A stretch of DNA of 64,000 nucleotides from Varanus komodoensis (Eukaryota > Chordata > Lepidosauria > Squamata > Varanidae), in contig NW_025335427.1 in assembly GCF_004798865.1 (NCBI RefSeq), positions 186,001-250,000 of the forward strand, read 5' to 3'. Numbering within the stretch: the first letter of the stretch is position 1; every line of letters starts with the position of its first letter. The position numbers and the translations under genes were made by a program. The notes beneath the pieces are model-generated. The model was not told the DNA's origin. It saw only the letters and a program-made list of their open reading frames with translations, and ran no database searches. Positions 45,297-56,138 of this stretch are shown piece by piece.

Positions 45297-48200
45297 ATGC
45301 GCAGCGCAGCTGGCCTCGGTGCCTTGGCGGCACTCCTGCTCTGCTTCCGTGAGTACGACTGGCCAGCCCAGCATGGGGGTCGGCGGCACTTGGGACAGCG
45401 CCCCACCAGGCCCAGAGTGTCCCGCGAGCCCAGCTGGCCCAGAGTGTCCCACGAGCCCAGCTGGCCCAAGAGCTTCCTGCAGGGCCCAGCAGATGAGGCC
45501 CGGAGCTCACGCAGCTACCCAGCCCAAGCACTCCATTTTACAGACAGCTCTTCGTGGGCTCCTCTCCCCCCACTCTTGAACATGTCTGGTCCTGTGGAAA
45601 GCCGGGGGCAGCCCCCCCCCACCCTGTGGCAGAATGGTCCGGCTCCCCCAGCCTGCCCTGTTGGCCTCACGAAGTGCACATCCCGCTCAGCCGGGGTGCA
45701 GGCGGCTTCTTGGGATGAGAATGGTGGCGCCCTCCGCAGGATGCCTGGAGTGGAAGAAGGGGGCAGGTGCACCCGTGGGCCAGGCGAGTGCAGGCCTGGG
45801 AGCCCCCTGGGCCGCAGCGAGGGTGCCGGCACCTGCCCAGGGCTGCTGCAGCCATTCCTGGGGGTGAGGGCGCTCTGCTCTGCAGCAAGCCCGTGCTGCC
45901 CTCCAGGTTTTGCAGCGGGGCAAGCATGGCCGCCAGCTGCAGGACACGCATGTACAGTGGGCCTGTCTGTGGGGACGGAGCAGCAGGGGCCGGGCGCTCA
46001 CCAGGCCACCGTGGCAGCGCTCCCAGGGGCCGTGGCTTGGCCTGCATTCTGTCAAAGGAGCCGGAGGGGAGGCCTTGCTTGTGGCTGGGGGGCTCCTTGG
46101 GGCCTGGACGGCCAGTTCCTCACCGCCCCTCTCTTTCTCCTTCACAGGCAGCCCTGTCCGGGGACAGACTGAAGGTAAGAGGGGCTGGCCCCAAGTGCCT
46201 AGCCTAGGCTTCCCTTTCCTGGGTATTTGGGGGGGGGGGGGCCCACCAGGGCTGGTGGGGTAGGAAGAGGGGGTGGGGGGAGCTGGGACCGGGCAACGGG
46301 AGAGCTGGGACAGTGGCCCAGCCTCCCCTGTGCTGGGCGGGCAGCCCTTGCTGGCCGCCACTGGTGCCTGGGGCCAAGTGCCGCCGGCCTGCTGGGCCCC
46401 CTCTGGGCTCAGCGATGGGCGGATGAGGCGGAAGCCTCTGGAGCGGCTCCTGGGGGTCCGGCAGGCAGGCTCACGGACTGCGCTGGAGGCGGTGGTTCCT
46501 CGGGGACCGTGACCTGACAGATCCCCAAGAGAAGCACCTTCGACATGACAGCCCCCCCACCCCCGTGGGACTCCCTGCCTCGGGGGCTCAGGCAGGAAGC
46601 CATGCCGGGTGCTTTCGGCACCCACTGAGGGCATCCTCGTCCCAGGAGTCCTTTGGTGGGGGCCAGGCTGGCCCCTGGGCGTTCCCCACAGAATGAAGGG
46701 AGGCCCCTTCTCCCGGGCGGGGGGCAGCCCCTGGTTCTGGACGCCCGGCGATGGGGTGCGTCTGGGAGGAGACGGCTCTCCTTGCTCCAGGCTCCTCCTG
46801 CTCCGGGGTGCTTCTTCTCTGGGGCTGCTTTGCAGCCCACGTGCTGCAAGGGGGCAGGAAGGGGGACAGGGCTGAGTCCGTGGCCATTGCCAGGGAGCCG
46901 CCGTTTTTCTCCCCAGACCCCGGGCCGATCGGTGTGGACATCTCCGGGAAGTCCGTGACTCTCATCTGCCCCCTGAAAGAGTCCAGCTGGGAGCAGCAAA
47001 AGAGCACGAACGGCAAGCACTTCACCATCGAAGAGGACAAGTTGCTCGAGATCGAGAAGGGCAAAGAGTACACCTGCAAAGGCAGTGAGGGGACCCGGAG
47101 GATCTTCCTGAAGGCCAAAGGTCCCTGCGGCTCACAGCCGGCCCTGCCGCCCTGGGCCGGGGGGAGGCCCCGGGTCCTCTGCCCTTTGCGGGTGACACCC
47201 GGCAGGGAGCCACGCCTGGGGTGGCTGACGTCAGCCTGGGTCTTCCCGGACCGCTAAGCCCCGAGCCCCGACCGCGCTGACCGTCTCTGTCTCCCGGGCA
47301 GTGTGCGCAGACTGCGTGGAGCTGGGCATGGGGCTTGTGGCCGGCATCGTGGCGGCGGACCTGCTCATCACGCTGGGAGTCCTGCTCCTGGTCTACTACT
47401 GCCGCAGGAGCCGCGCGGCCAGCCTCGGCGGAGGCGCGGCCCGGGGAGGCGCCCGCGGGCGGCCACGAGGTGAGTGCCCCTGGGCCCCATCCTCTGCAGG
47501 CAGGCCGGGCGAGAGGGCCCAGCCTCTCCTGTCAGCACCCGGGCTCCTGCACGGCGGGGGGGGGGGCGCTCATTCGCAGACCTCCCCGAGGAGCCCTCTC
47601 TGGTCCTCCACCCGGGTGGCCTCCCTTCCTCTTGCCAGAAAGGGGCTGTCGGGAGTGGGACAGGAACGCTCTGCCCGCAGCCTTTGGAAGGTGGCATCAC
47701 CGTGCCCGGGGAGGGCAGCCCTGCAGGCGCCCCCCTCCGCCTCGCCCAAGAGCCAATGGCCAGGCTGGGACGTGCAGCGTGCCCTTCTCTGGGGGTGGGG
47801 GCGGAGAGGCTGGGTGGGGAGGTGCTGGGGCAGAAGGGGCCCCCTCCTCAGGAAGCTTGCTGGGGCCCAGAGTGCTCCATCGAGGGGGAGGGAGACCCGG
47901 CGGGCCCCTCACGACCTCTGCCATGGGGCTGTGAGAAGGACCCCTGACCCTGCCCTTTGTTCCAGGCCCAAAAGCGGACCGCCCTCCGCCAGTCCCGAAC
48001 CCGGACTACGAGGTAAGCCCAGCACTGTGCTGCTGTGGAGGGAAGAGCCCGCCAGGGCGGTGCTGGCCCACCAGGGGCCCCAACCGGCCAGCCATGTGGG
48101 GTTGGGGGGTGTCAAGCTAGGGCAGGTGGCCGGAGCGGCCCCGGCATCCCTGGGTCCTGTGAAACCGCTCCCCGGGGGGGCCGCGCTCTCCTGAGGCAGT

Positions 48201-48324
48201 GGGACCGGCGCACTAGCCACCCACCCGCAGGGGCCCGCAGGGAGTGGTGACTGCTCTCCCCCTGCAGCCCATCCGGAAGGGCCAGCGTGAGGTGTACGCT
48301 GGGCTGGAGCCCAAAGCCTTCTGA
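45297..48324 (+). CDS. CD3E: T-cell surface glycoprotein CD3 epsilon, 6 coding exons
   Basis: Invariant chain of the T-cell receptor complex. It pairs with CD3 gamma/delta and carries one ITAM that is phosphorylated by LCK and binds ZAP-70. Coding exons: 45297-45348, 46148-46174, 46917-47120, 47302-47469, 47966-48012 and 48268-48324. All are in frame, giving 184 residues (human 207). There is a signal peptide in exon 1, a 27-bp exon 2 and a compact Ig domain (VTLICPLKESSWEQQ ... KEYTCKG). The CADC motif corresponds to human CENC. The membrane helix keeps its Asp (GIVAADLLITLGVLLLVYY). A basic stretch follows, then RPPPVPNPDYE and PIRKGQREVYAGL, so the Nck-binding Pro motif and ITAM (Tyr165, Tyr176) are intact. 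The exon 3 donor is weak (GTCCCT), but phase and homology support it. Confidence 0.94.
45411..45464. repeat. Two-copy 27-bp tandem repeat in CD3E intron 1
   Basis: Two adjacent 27-bp units starting CCCAGAGTGTCCC and differing at one base. They lie just downstream of the exon 1 donor. Confidence 0.9.
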
Positions 48325-49039
48325 GTGACGGCCCGTGCGCTGCGAGGATCCCTCTTCCACCCTGGCTGGCAAAGGCTCGCCAGGCACCACCGCCTCGCCC
48401 GTTGGTTTCGGCCGCTTCCTCCCCTCTCCGTCCTGGTTCCTGCTGCCCAGCAACTGCTCTCCCTCGGCAGCCCAGTCCTGGCACGGTGGCCATCGCAACT
48501 GTTCCCAGAAGACAGCCTGCCTCCTCCTCCAGAGCCCTGCCGGGTGCCTCCAGCCCTGCCCTGCAGAGGCAGGCCCAGTGCGGGCAGTGACGCCCGAGAC
48601 CTTTCCCACGTCGGGGGCCCGGAAAGAAGAGGAGCTGTGCAGGCAGCTGCAGAGGGAGCAGGGCAGCACCCCCATGCTGGAATCCGCAGCCTGCCAGGCC
48701 CGAGCGGCGCTTGGTGGCGGGAGGGCTGCAGGGCATCGTCCCAGACCTGGAGGCTCCGGCTCCAGGACGACAGCAGCTCGGCTCAGCTCCGGACCCCGCC
48801 TGCTCTCGCGGCCTGTTCATCAGCTCCTCGCAGGCAGACCCACCCGCGGTTCCTGGGATGTGGGGATGGCAGCGCGGCGTCAGCCGTGTCGGTCCAGCTG
48901 CCCCTGACACCCAGGCCACCTGGCCAGCAGCCCCCCGCCCTCCGCCGCTGTGCCTCCTGCATTCGGGCCCCGCGGGAGCGAGGCAGGGGGACCGGCCCCA
49001 CTCTGTGCCCTGCTTGTTCGGCTGCGCCTGCCAGAGCCC

Positions 49040-49045
49040 AATAAA
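49040..49045 (+). terminator. CD3E: CD3E polyadenylation signal AATAAA
   Basis: Canonical AATAAA 716 bp after the CD3E stop codon. The convergent CD3 gamma/delta gene ends about 1.05 kb further right. The DNA between (49060-50090) holds no recognised gene. Confidence 0.8.
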
Positions 49046-50096
49046 GCTTCTTCTTGCCGACTCTGCCCTCTTGGCCGTCGCTCCTTCTTGCTAGCTGCTC
49101 TTGGGAGACCCAGCGGGGGCTTTGGGGCAGCCAGGTGGGAAGGAGGTGGGCTGCAGGGGACAAGAGCCGCTCGGGGCGAGTCTGAGGGGGAGGGCAGCTG
49201 GGGGAGCGTCCATCACAGGGGCGTCTGCAGACCGGAGGAGAGGTGGCCCGCATGGTCCTCACAGGGTACAGAGGGGCCGCAGGCCTGCCTGAGCATTTGG
49301 GAAGGCAGGGCCCTGCAGTCTCCCCGGGAAACACACCGACCAGCATCCCCTGCCTGTGGCAGGATGGGAGCCACTTGGTGGCCCCAAAGGGAGGCAGCGC
49401 TGCACAGGAAGTGGCAGCTGCGGTGGGAGTAAGAGCTGCGGTCCCACATAAACACACGCAGCCTCAGGTACCACACTTGTTCCACAGGATGTGGTCAGAG
49501 CAAGCGCAGCTGCTCTCGAAAACAACCCCCGCCGCTGGCGATCGGCATCTGCTACGTGCTCTCCCTCCGTGCAGCAGCTCCCCGGGGTGGGTGGGCGCCT
49601 GAGCCAGGGCCCGGAGCCAGAGCCCTCCACACGAGCCGGGTTGGAGTCTCCCACTTCGCAGCTTCTCGAAGCAAAGGAAGCGGAGATGTTTGCCTTGAGA
49701 GAGATTAGATGCAGAGGTGGCATTTGAGCAGCACAGCCTTAGCCACAGAGGGGTGCAAGGAGCAGAGTGGGCCCTTCATCTTCTGCTCCAGATGAGGCGG
49801 TCCCTCAGGCCCAAGCCTGGCCCTGGATCCCCGGCCTACCCCATCACCCACCTCCAGGCAGCCCAGAGCTACTTTTTGGCACTTGCAAAACTTGTTACTC
49901 ATCTCACTCCCAACCGCCTTTCTTCAGCTTTGCAAAGCAACAGCTGCCGTAAGAACTGCTGTTGACCTTTGAGATATAGAAGCACTTCTGATTATGAGTG
50001 GGTTGGAAAAAGGGAGCAGCAAGCAGCAGTTCACCCGTTCATTCAATACGAGAGACACGCGTCATTTCCAAAGGCAGTGGCAAGATTGAGGCGCCC

Positions 50097-50102
50097 TTTA
50101 TT
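50097..50102 (-). terminator. CD3G: CD3 gamma/delta polyadenylation signal
   Basis: AATAAA on the minus strand (TTTATT on plus), only 123 bp beyond the stop codon, giving a very short 3' UTR. Confidence 0.8.
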
Positions 50103-50224
50103 GCTGCTTGAAAGCACGTCCCTGTCCCGCTCTGGCTCCTCAAGGCAGCCGCCAGTCGGCCACCAGGGATCCGGCCACGCGAAGGTCAAGCAGGAAGGCC
50201 GGGGCAGAGCAGTCCGGCAGCCTT

Positions 50225-53200
50225 TCACCGGCGGCGGGCCTTGGCCGCCCCGATGTGGCTGTACTGCCCGTTGGTGTTTTCTCCAAGAGGCTGAAGGGAG
50301 AGGGAGAAAGGCCTGCATGAGAAGGGGGCTCGGCTCGTTCACCTTCCATCCTCCTGGCCCCATCAGGAGAGCAGGAACTGGCACATGGGCTCTGTGGGAA
50401 GCCCCGGCCCGGCCCTCCACCCCTCCCGCCTCTGACCAGGGAGGCTGCTTCCTTCCCTCGTCTCCCCTCGGGTGGGAGCTGCAGACCCTGCCATTCCTCA
50501 CGCACATGCGAACTGCAGGAGCGGCTGCAGGAGGGCAGAGTCGGCCTCTCTGCCTCGCTCTCGGCCTCCTTCTTGGACACCGCCCGTCTCAGTGGCCAGC
50601 ACCACGTGCCCCGAGCCCAGCATGCCGGCCACACGCACGTGAGCAGCCCCTGACCGCTCTTCCACAGCCGCACTGCTTTGCCTCGTGCTGGACAGAGAGT
50701 CCCTGGGAGGGCTGCCTGGCGAGCACCTCCTGCCCAGCGGGAGACCTGTGCAGATCCAGAGGCCACACTCACCTGGTAGAGCTGCTCGTTGGCCAGCAGG
50801 TTCTGCTTTTCAGAAGCTGCAGAGGCAAAAATGCGGTTCTGAGACCACGGGAAACGGACCGAACAGCAGGGCAGGGAGGGCTGTTGCAGCCAGCCCCCCT
50901 CGCCAGCTGGGTCGCTCTGGCCCACCCAGAAGAGAGGGGGAAGAGGCGGGAAGCGGGCGAGGGGAGGCGCCGGCTCTGGGCCCTCTGTGGGCAGACATGA
51001 GCCGACCCTCCTCCAGGCCCCCAGGGAGGAGGGGGCACTGTCAGCACGGCTCCTCCTCCGGAGAAGGGCCCCCTGCAGCCCAGCACTCACCCCGCGGCTG
51101 CCAGCCCGACTCCTCTGCAGCGATGCAGTACACAGCCACAGCCAGGAAGAGGGTGGCCACGAGGCTGGCCACGAGGATCCCGCAGACTGTGGGCAAGTTC
51201 AGCTCGATGCAGTTTTGGCACACTGCAGCAAGAGAGAACACTGCGTGTGCCCCGGGCTCCTACCACGACACGCCTGCCGGCACGCTCACACTCAGGCTCA
51301 GCCCACCCAGGCCTTGACCGAGCAGAGGCAGCCCCTGAGTGTGGCTGGACTCCCTGCCTGCAGGGACTGGGCTTGCTTTTCTCACACAGGAACCTGCCAG
51401 ATTTGGGTAAACAGCTTCTGACGGGCCCAAGGAGTAAAAGCCAGCAGACAGAATTAACTGCAAAGCAGCCAGGGGCATTTCCTTCTTGGGCAGTGGCCTC
51501 GCTCTGCTCTGCCCGTCACGTGCACTTTGCAGCCAGCCGTGGCATAAGAAAACGTTTTAGAGAGAAAGCCTTTGTCCGGGTCTGCTGGGAAGGGGTGGGA
51601 GGGGAACAGCCTGGGACACCGCTTTAGCCGGCAGGTGAGTCCAGGTCGGAAGCGACGGTTTCCAGACTCGTCTGGCCTCCAGGGCTTGCCCTTCTCCTCT
51701 CGAGACAGAGCCCCCAGGAGCTGGAAGGGGCTGGGGAGGGGCCAGTCCCTGCTCGGGGCAGGGCCCATCATGGAGTCCCCCCTCTCAGGAGGCTGTCCAG
51801 CTGCAAGGCCCCAAGCCCATCCCTTCTCCCCAGGGAAGGAAAGGACACAAAGCTGCCTCCGCAGGCCGGCATAAGGCCAGGCCGGCCAGCTTGCCCTGGA
51901 GAGGGCCGGCCGTGGGCCTTTGCACCCCCCCCCCCCCCGCCCATTGCCGCCTGCACTGTGCTGCGCTTTCAGCCAGGGGCTGGGGTGGGGGCTCACGCAC
52001 TTCGCACAAACACCTGCAGGGGTTCGCTGTTGTTGCAATGGAAGACGCCTCTGGGGTCATCCATCACAGAGCCCAGGGGAAAGGTGGGGTGGCTCTCAGA
52101 CAGCTGGGCTCCATCTCGCATCCACTTCACGTGTCCTGTGATCCCCTGACACTGCAGAGAGAGCTGTTTTCCGGCCTGCAGCACGTGGATGGTTGGTCCT
52201 GCAAGCCAGATGGCAGAGGATTAAGTGGAGGAGGCGCCCACAGGGTGCGGGGCTGCAACCCAGGGTCCTCTGCCACATGCCCCGGCGGAAGCCTCTCCGT
52301 GCGGCGGCAGGGTGACTGACTGTCCCCCTTGTTTAGTAGCCTTGCCTAGGCAGCCCCGGCCAGGGAGTGGCAGAGGCCTTCCGCAGCCCTGCCCAGCTTC
52401 TCCTCCACGCTGCGCTTCCAGCACATGGGCAGCTTGGCTCTGCCTCCCACTGCCGCCACCCCGGGCCTTGCCCTCCCCATGCAGTCTGTCCAAGGAGGCG
52501 GGCTGGGCTGGGCCGGGCCCCCACACAGTGGCCGCACTGCTCCCCACCCCGGGAGATGCCGTGTGGCGAGGTCCCGAGCAGGGGAGGCCCTCTTCAGTAT
52601 TGGAAGCCCAGTGGCCTCCGTCAGCAAACCGGCTCGGCATTCAACTGTCTATGCAAGATTGAAAAAAGAAGGGGGGAAGCAGGACAGAGATGACAGCTGC
52701 CCCCAGAGCTGCCCGTGCATGCAGGCAAGAGGAAGAGCCTGCAGCCCCACCCCACGCCAGCAACGTCCGAGTGGGAGCCACGCCGGCCCTCAGCCAGGCT
52801 CATGGCTGCCTTCCCCAAGAGACCAGGAGGAACGGTACCTTCTGCAGCTGCCACCTTTCCAGCCAGGATGAAGCCTAAGAGGGAGAGAGAGGGACCCTGG
52901 GTCAGGTGGCATCGCCCTGCACGGAGCTGCTGGACCGGCGCTCTGGGGCAGCGCTGGGCCAGCAACTCCCCCCAGGATGAGCTACGACTGCCAAGCCAGC
53001 CCCCTTGTGTGGAGTGCCACTGCTCAAGAAGCTCCTCCGAGCGGCCACCGCGGCAGAGGACCCCAGCAGCAGCTCTGCAGCAGCTCTGAAAAGGGCCAAA
53101 GTCGCGACAGGGATGACTTTTTATTACTTGGTTTTGAATCTGCCACAAAACAGAAGTTTTCTGAGAAGGAAACATACAGCTAAAATGCTAAAATGCAATG

Positions 53201-54369
53201 TTTAAAGCTGCACAGGAAAAACAACGTCAGATTTGCAGAAGGAGCCATGAACCAGCAGTGCGAAGGAGGAAGAAAGGTCGCTACCTGGCACAGCACACTT
53301 GCGGGGCAGACCCCCGAAGCCTCCCCGGGGGGGTCTCCTGTCTGTAGGAAGGCCCTCTCTCCTGCAGCCACACCCCTAACCTCACCAGTGATGGTGCCTG
53401 CGGGAGGGCCGCCGAAGGAGGTCCATAGGTTCAGGGACAGAGGTCTGAGAGAAGCTGTTTTGCTAGGAGCGGGACTGAAAGGAAGGTGGGGGCGCATTAC
53501 GAATGCAGCCAGCCCCATCCCAAGAGGGACCAAAGGGCTGGAGAGAGGCCACCACCGTCTTCGGGGGGGCCGGGGCGGCACAAGGACCGCAGGGGTGTAG
53601 AGGAAACCACAGAGGGACACAAGGAGGGGTTGGAAAAGGATGCGTGCTGTGTGGAATGGGGCAGAGAGAGGTCTTCCACCCTCTGTCATCACACTAGACC
53701 CCAAAGGGGCAGGCCAAATAAGGACGATGCCTGGGGATTCAGGGGAGGCCACTGAGCTCAGCGGCTCCCGTGCGAGCGACCGCTTTGCATAAGGCAAGCG
53801 TGGACACTGCCCGGGGCCAGCCTGAGCACGCTTGCCTGCACAGCACGCTGCCTCTCGTGGCCACCATTAGCCACAAGAAGCCGCGATGGCCATCGGAGGG
53901 AGGTGTGCAGAGGGCGAGGGGGGTCCGTGGCTCTTCAGGGGCCTCAGTCTTGGTGCCTCAGTGGAACACGCTGAGGAAGAGGCCACTGCTGCTGCTCAAG
54001 CCGAGCCAGGCCTGGCTCTGCCAGTGGGGGGTTTTTGCTGAGGTGGGGGTGCGGCTCTGCAGCGGTGGGGGGGGGGGGCTTGGCCGCAACAGCCATTCCC
54101 TTCAGGATGGAGGCTGGATGGCAGAGAGGGCCAGACCTCCTTTTCGAGCAACTGGCGCCCGTTGGGAGGGTGCCGCAGACACTGGGAGACGAATTCCACA
54201 TGGCAAAGGAGCGCTTCCGCCTCCCCTGGGGAAGCCTCCCTTCCCAGCCCGCCTGAGGACTGGAGGCCGCCCGCCTCTGCCCGCTGCCCAGCTTGCTCTG
54301 GAGGCCAGCCCTACCTGTGAGGAGCAACCCAAGGACTGTCGCCCGCCAGACTGCCCGGCCACTTCCCAT
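50225..54369 (-). CDS. CD3G: T-cell surface glycoprotein CD3 gamma/delta, 6 coding exons
   Basis: Single non-mammalian counterpart of CD3G and CD3D, the partner of CD3 epsilon in the T-cell receptor. Coding exons (minus, 5' to 3'): 54369-54315, 52874-52839, 52198-52001, 51222-51091, 50816-50773 and 50290-50225. All are in frame, giving 176 residues (human CD3G 182). There is a signal peptide, an Ig domain (QLSLQCQ, HVKWMRDG, GVFHCNN) and MCQNCIELN, identical to human CD3G. The di-leucine motif SEKQNLL matches the CD3G endocytosis signal. The ITAM is LYQPL ... QYSHI (Tyr154, Tyr165). The membrane helix reads GILVASLVATLFLAVAVYC. Ser116 (AGC at 51166-51164) occupies the site of the acidic residue (Glu in CD3G, Asp in CD3D) needed for pairing with TCR chains. 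Position and strand match human CD3D; sequence is closer to CD3G in the tail. Confidence 0.92.
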
Positions 54370-54594
54370 GGCCACTCTGCAGAACTGCACTGCACGCTGC
54401 TGCCCTGTTGGTCCTGTGCTCGCTCTCGAGGAGACTCTCCCAGTTTGCACGAATAGGGACTTTGCTGCTCAGTGTGCCTCCAGAGGAGCTTCTCTGCAGA
54501 CAGACTGCCACAGGAAGCGTGTGGGTTGGGCCCTCTCTGCTCTGCCCACCCCCTCTAAGTAAGTGACTGAGAAGAAGTCAGAGATGCTGCAGAA

Positions 54595-55010
54595 ACAGAG
54601 CTGAATAATTTCCACCTGCTACCCAGTAGGTGAAACAGCCAAGAGCTGAGTAGAAAACAGACTCGGTTCGAGAGGGGACCATGGTGAAGAAGGCTTTCCT
54701 CTTAATCTTTCTTGAATCTCCTACCATTTGGAGATTTGGGATGACTCTGCTGGACCCTCCTACTATGAGATGGTACCACCATGCATCCTTCTGTACTCCT
54801 CCATTGCGTTTCCCCTCAGCCATAGCTGCGATTCTAACTGACGAAGCCCCCAGCCGCACCACCTTTTCTCACCCGGGAGTTGTTTCAAGCCCTTGGCCAA
54901 GTTGCTTGCCCTTTTCATCACCTTTTCCAGCTTTGCGATACCCTTTTTTGAGATGCTGTTGTTTAAACCTTTATTCAAAACTGAAATGAACAATTTTAAC
55001 TACTTCTTTC
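54595..55010 (-). repeat. Squamate dispersed retroposon, minus oriented
   Basis: On the minus strand the order is GGGTATCGCAAAGCTGGAAA, AAAAGGGCAAGCAACTTGGC, GAAACAACTCCCGGGTGAG, GGATGCATGGTGGTACC, and GGAGATTCAAGAAAGATTAA followed by GGAAAGCCTTCTTCACC. This follows a common squamate retroposon known from many introns. The copy is diverged, 5'-truncated and noncoding. It lies between the CD3 gamma/delta start codon and the UBE4A promoter. Confidence 0.65.
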
Positions 55011-55224
55011 CAGATTGAACAAATAAGCAATGTTTATCCAGCACAAGCAAAAATGAGCATGTCGATGGATGGGCCGGTATGTCCTGAAACCCGAACGCAT
55101 CTTTTGCGGAAGCGCCACCAGCCTCCAGTCCCATCCAAACCGCATTCATCCCTCTCGGATCGTTAATCACTGAACTAGAACTGGGAAGAAATGGGGCAGA
55201 CCTAAGGAAGGGCTCAACTGCAAT

Positions 55225-55380
55225 CCACGGGAAGTGCGACGGCCATCGATTCGGACGGCCTGAAAGGGGGACTGGGCAATTCCACGAGGGAGACAGCCAA
55301 CAGTGGCTACCAGTGTTGCTGGCTACGTGCCACCTCCATTAAGGGGCCGCATGCGTGTGTATGCAAGCTGCTGCGGAGCT
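55225..55380 (+). repeat. Squamate dispersed retroposon, plus oriented
   Basis: Landmarks are GCGACGGCCATCGATTCGGA, GGCCTGAAAGGGGGACTGGG, CAACAGTGGCTACCAGTGTT and CTACGTGCCACCTCCATTA. These are the downstream part of the same family as the copy at 54595-55010, in the opposite orientation. Confidence 0.65.
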
Positions 55381-55802
55381 GGGGCGAGCGGAACTCGCCT
55401 TGAAAGACTTCGGGGCGGGTTATTTCCCTCCAAGCCGCCCAGAGATTAATGGAGAAATCGGAGGCTGCCGCGGCCGCTCCCTCTTCCCGAGCCCCGTCTC
55501 CCCCGAAAGTTGCCGGCCCAGTGCCCACCCCTGCGGTGCCCCGTGAGCACATCGGGAGCGGCAGCGGCGGGATTCCGCCCGCACGAAGGACCCCCCGGCG
55601 CGCTGCCTCTGCTCCCGGGGGCAGATCGGAGCCACACGGAGCGGCGCCCTCCATAGCTGAGCAAAGCACAGCTCTTCCCCGCGATGTTTCCATGGGCTGC
55701 TCAAAGGGAACTCCGAAACAGCCCGGAGGACGCAGTTCAGCGCGGGCCTCTCTACACGCGCGTAGCTCTGTGGCTGCCTTTCCGCCCTCTGCGTCCCTCG
55801 GT

Positions 55803-55831
55803 GATGACGTCTGGCGCATCCACTGACGTCA
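55803..55831. promoter_or_regulatory. UBE4A: Paired CRE-like sites in the UBE4A promoter
   Basis: A perfect palindromic CRE, TGACGTCA, sits at 55824-55831. A CRE-like TGATGACGTC sits at 55803-55812, so the ACGTC cores are about two helical turns apart. CREB/ATF family factors bind such sites. They lie about 310 bp upstream of the UBE4A start codon, a position typical of functional CREs in CpG-island promoters. Confidence 0.55.
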
Positions 55832-55944
55832 CGCGTTGCCAGGTGGACCGTCCGGGAAGTGGGGCCGGGGAGAAGCGCGGGGCGGCCTCTGGGTGTCTCT
55901 GCCGTTGCGGCCTGGGCCGGAGCAGCAGGCCTCACCGCGGGCGC

Positions 55945-55990
55945 CGCTCCGCTCCGCTCCGCTCCGCTCCGCTCCGCTCCCCTCCCCTCC
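55945..55990. repeat. (GCTCC)n pentamer repeat
   Basis: About eight GCTCC-type pentamers (last units CCTCC) in the UBE4A CpG island, upstream of the start codon and possibly in the 5' UTR. Confidence 0.9.
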
Positions 55991-56138
55991 GGCGCGGTCG
56001 GTCCCCGGCTGGCCGACCCGCCCGCCGACGCGAGTAGCCCTCGCCGTGCGGCCCCGAGCAGGCCTTCCCCGGCGTGGAGACGCGACCGTCGCCCTCGTCG
56101 CCCGCCCTCGATGGAGGAGGCGCTCGCCGGGCGCGGAA

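Noticed and set aside
56111-56138. Upstream ATG before the UBE4A start
   Set aside because: It is 28 bp upstream and out of frame with the conserved MTDHENNN start. It could be a short upstream open frame but not the protein start.
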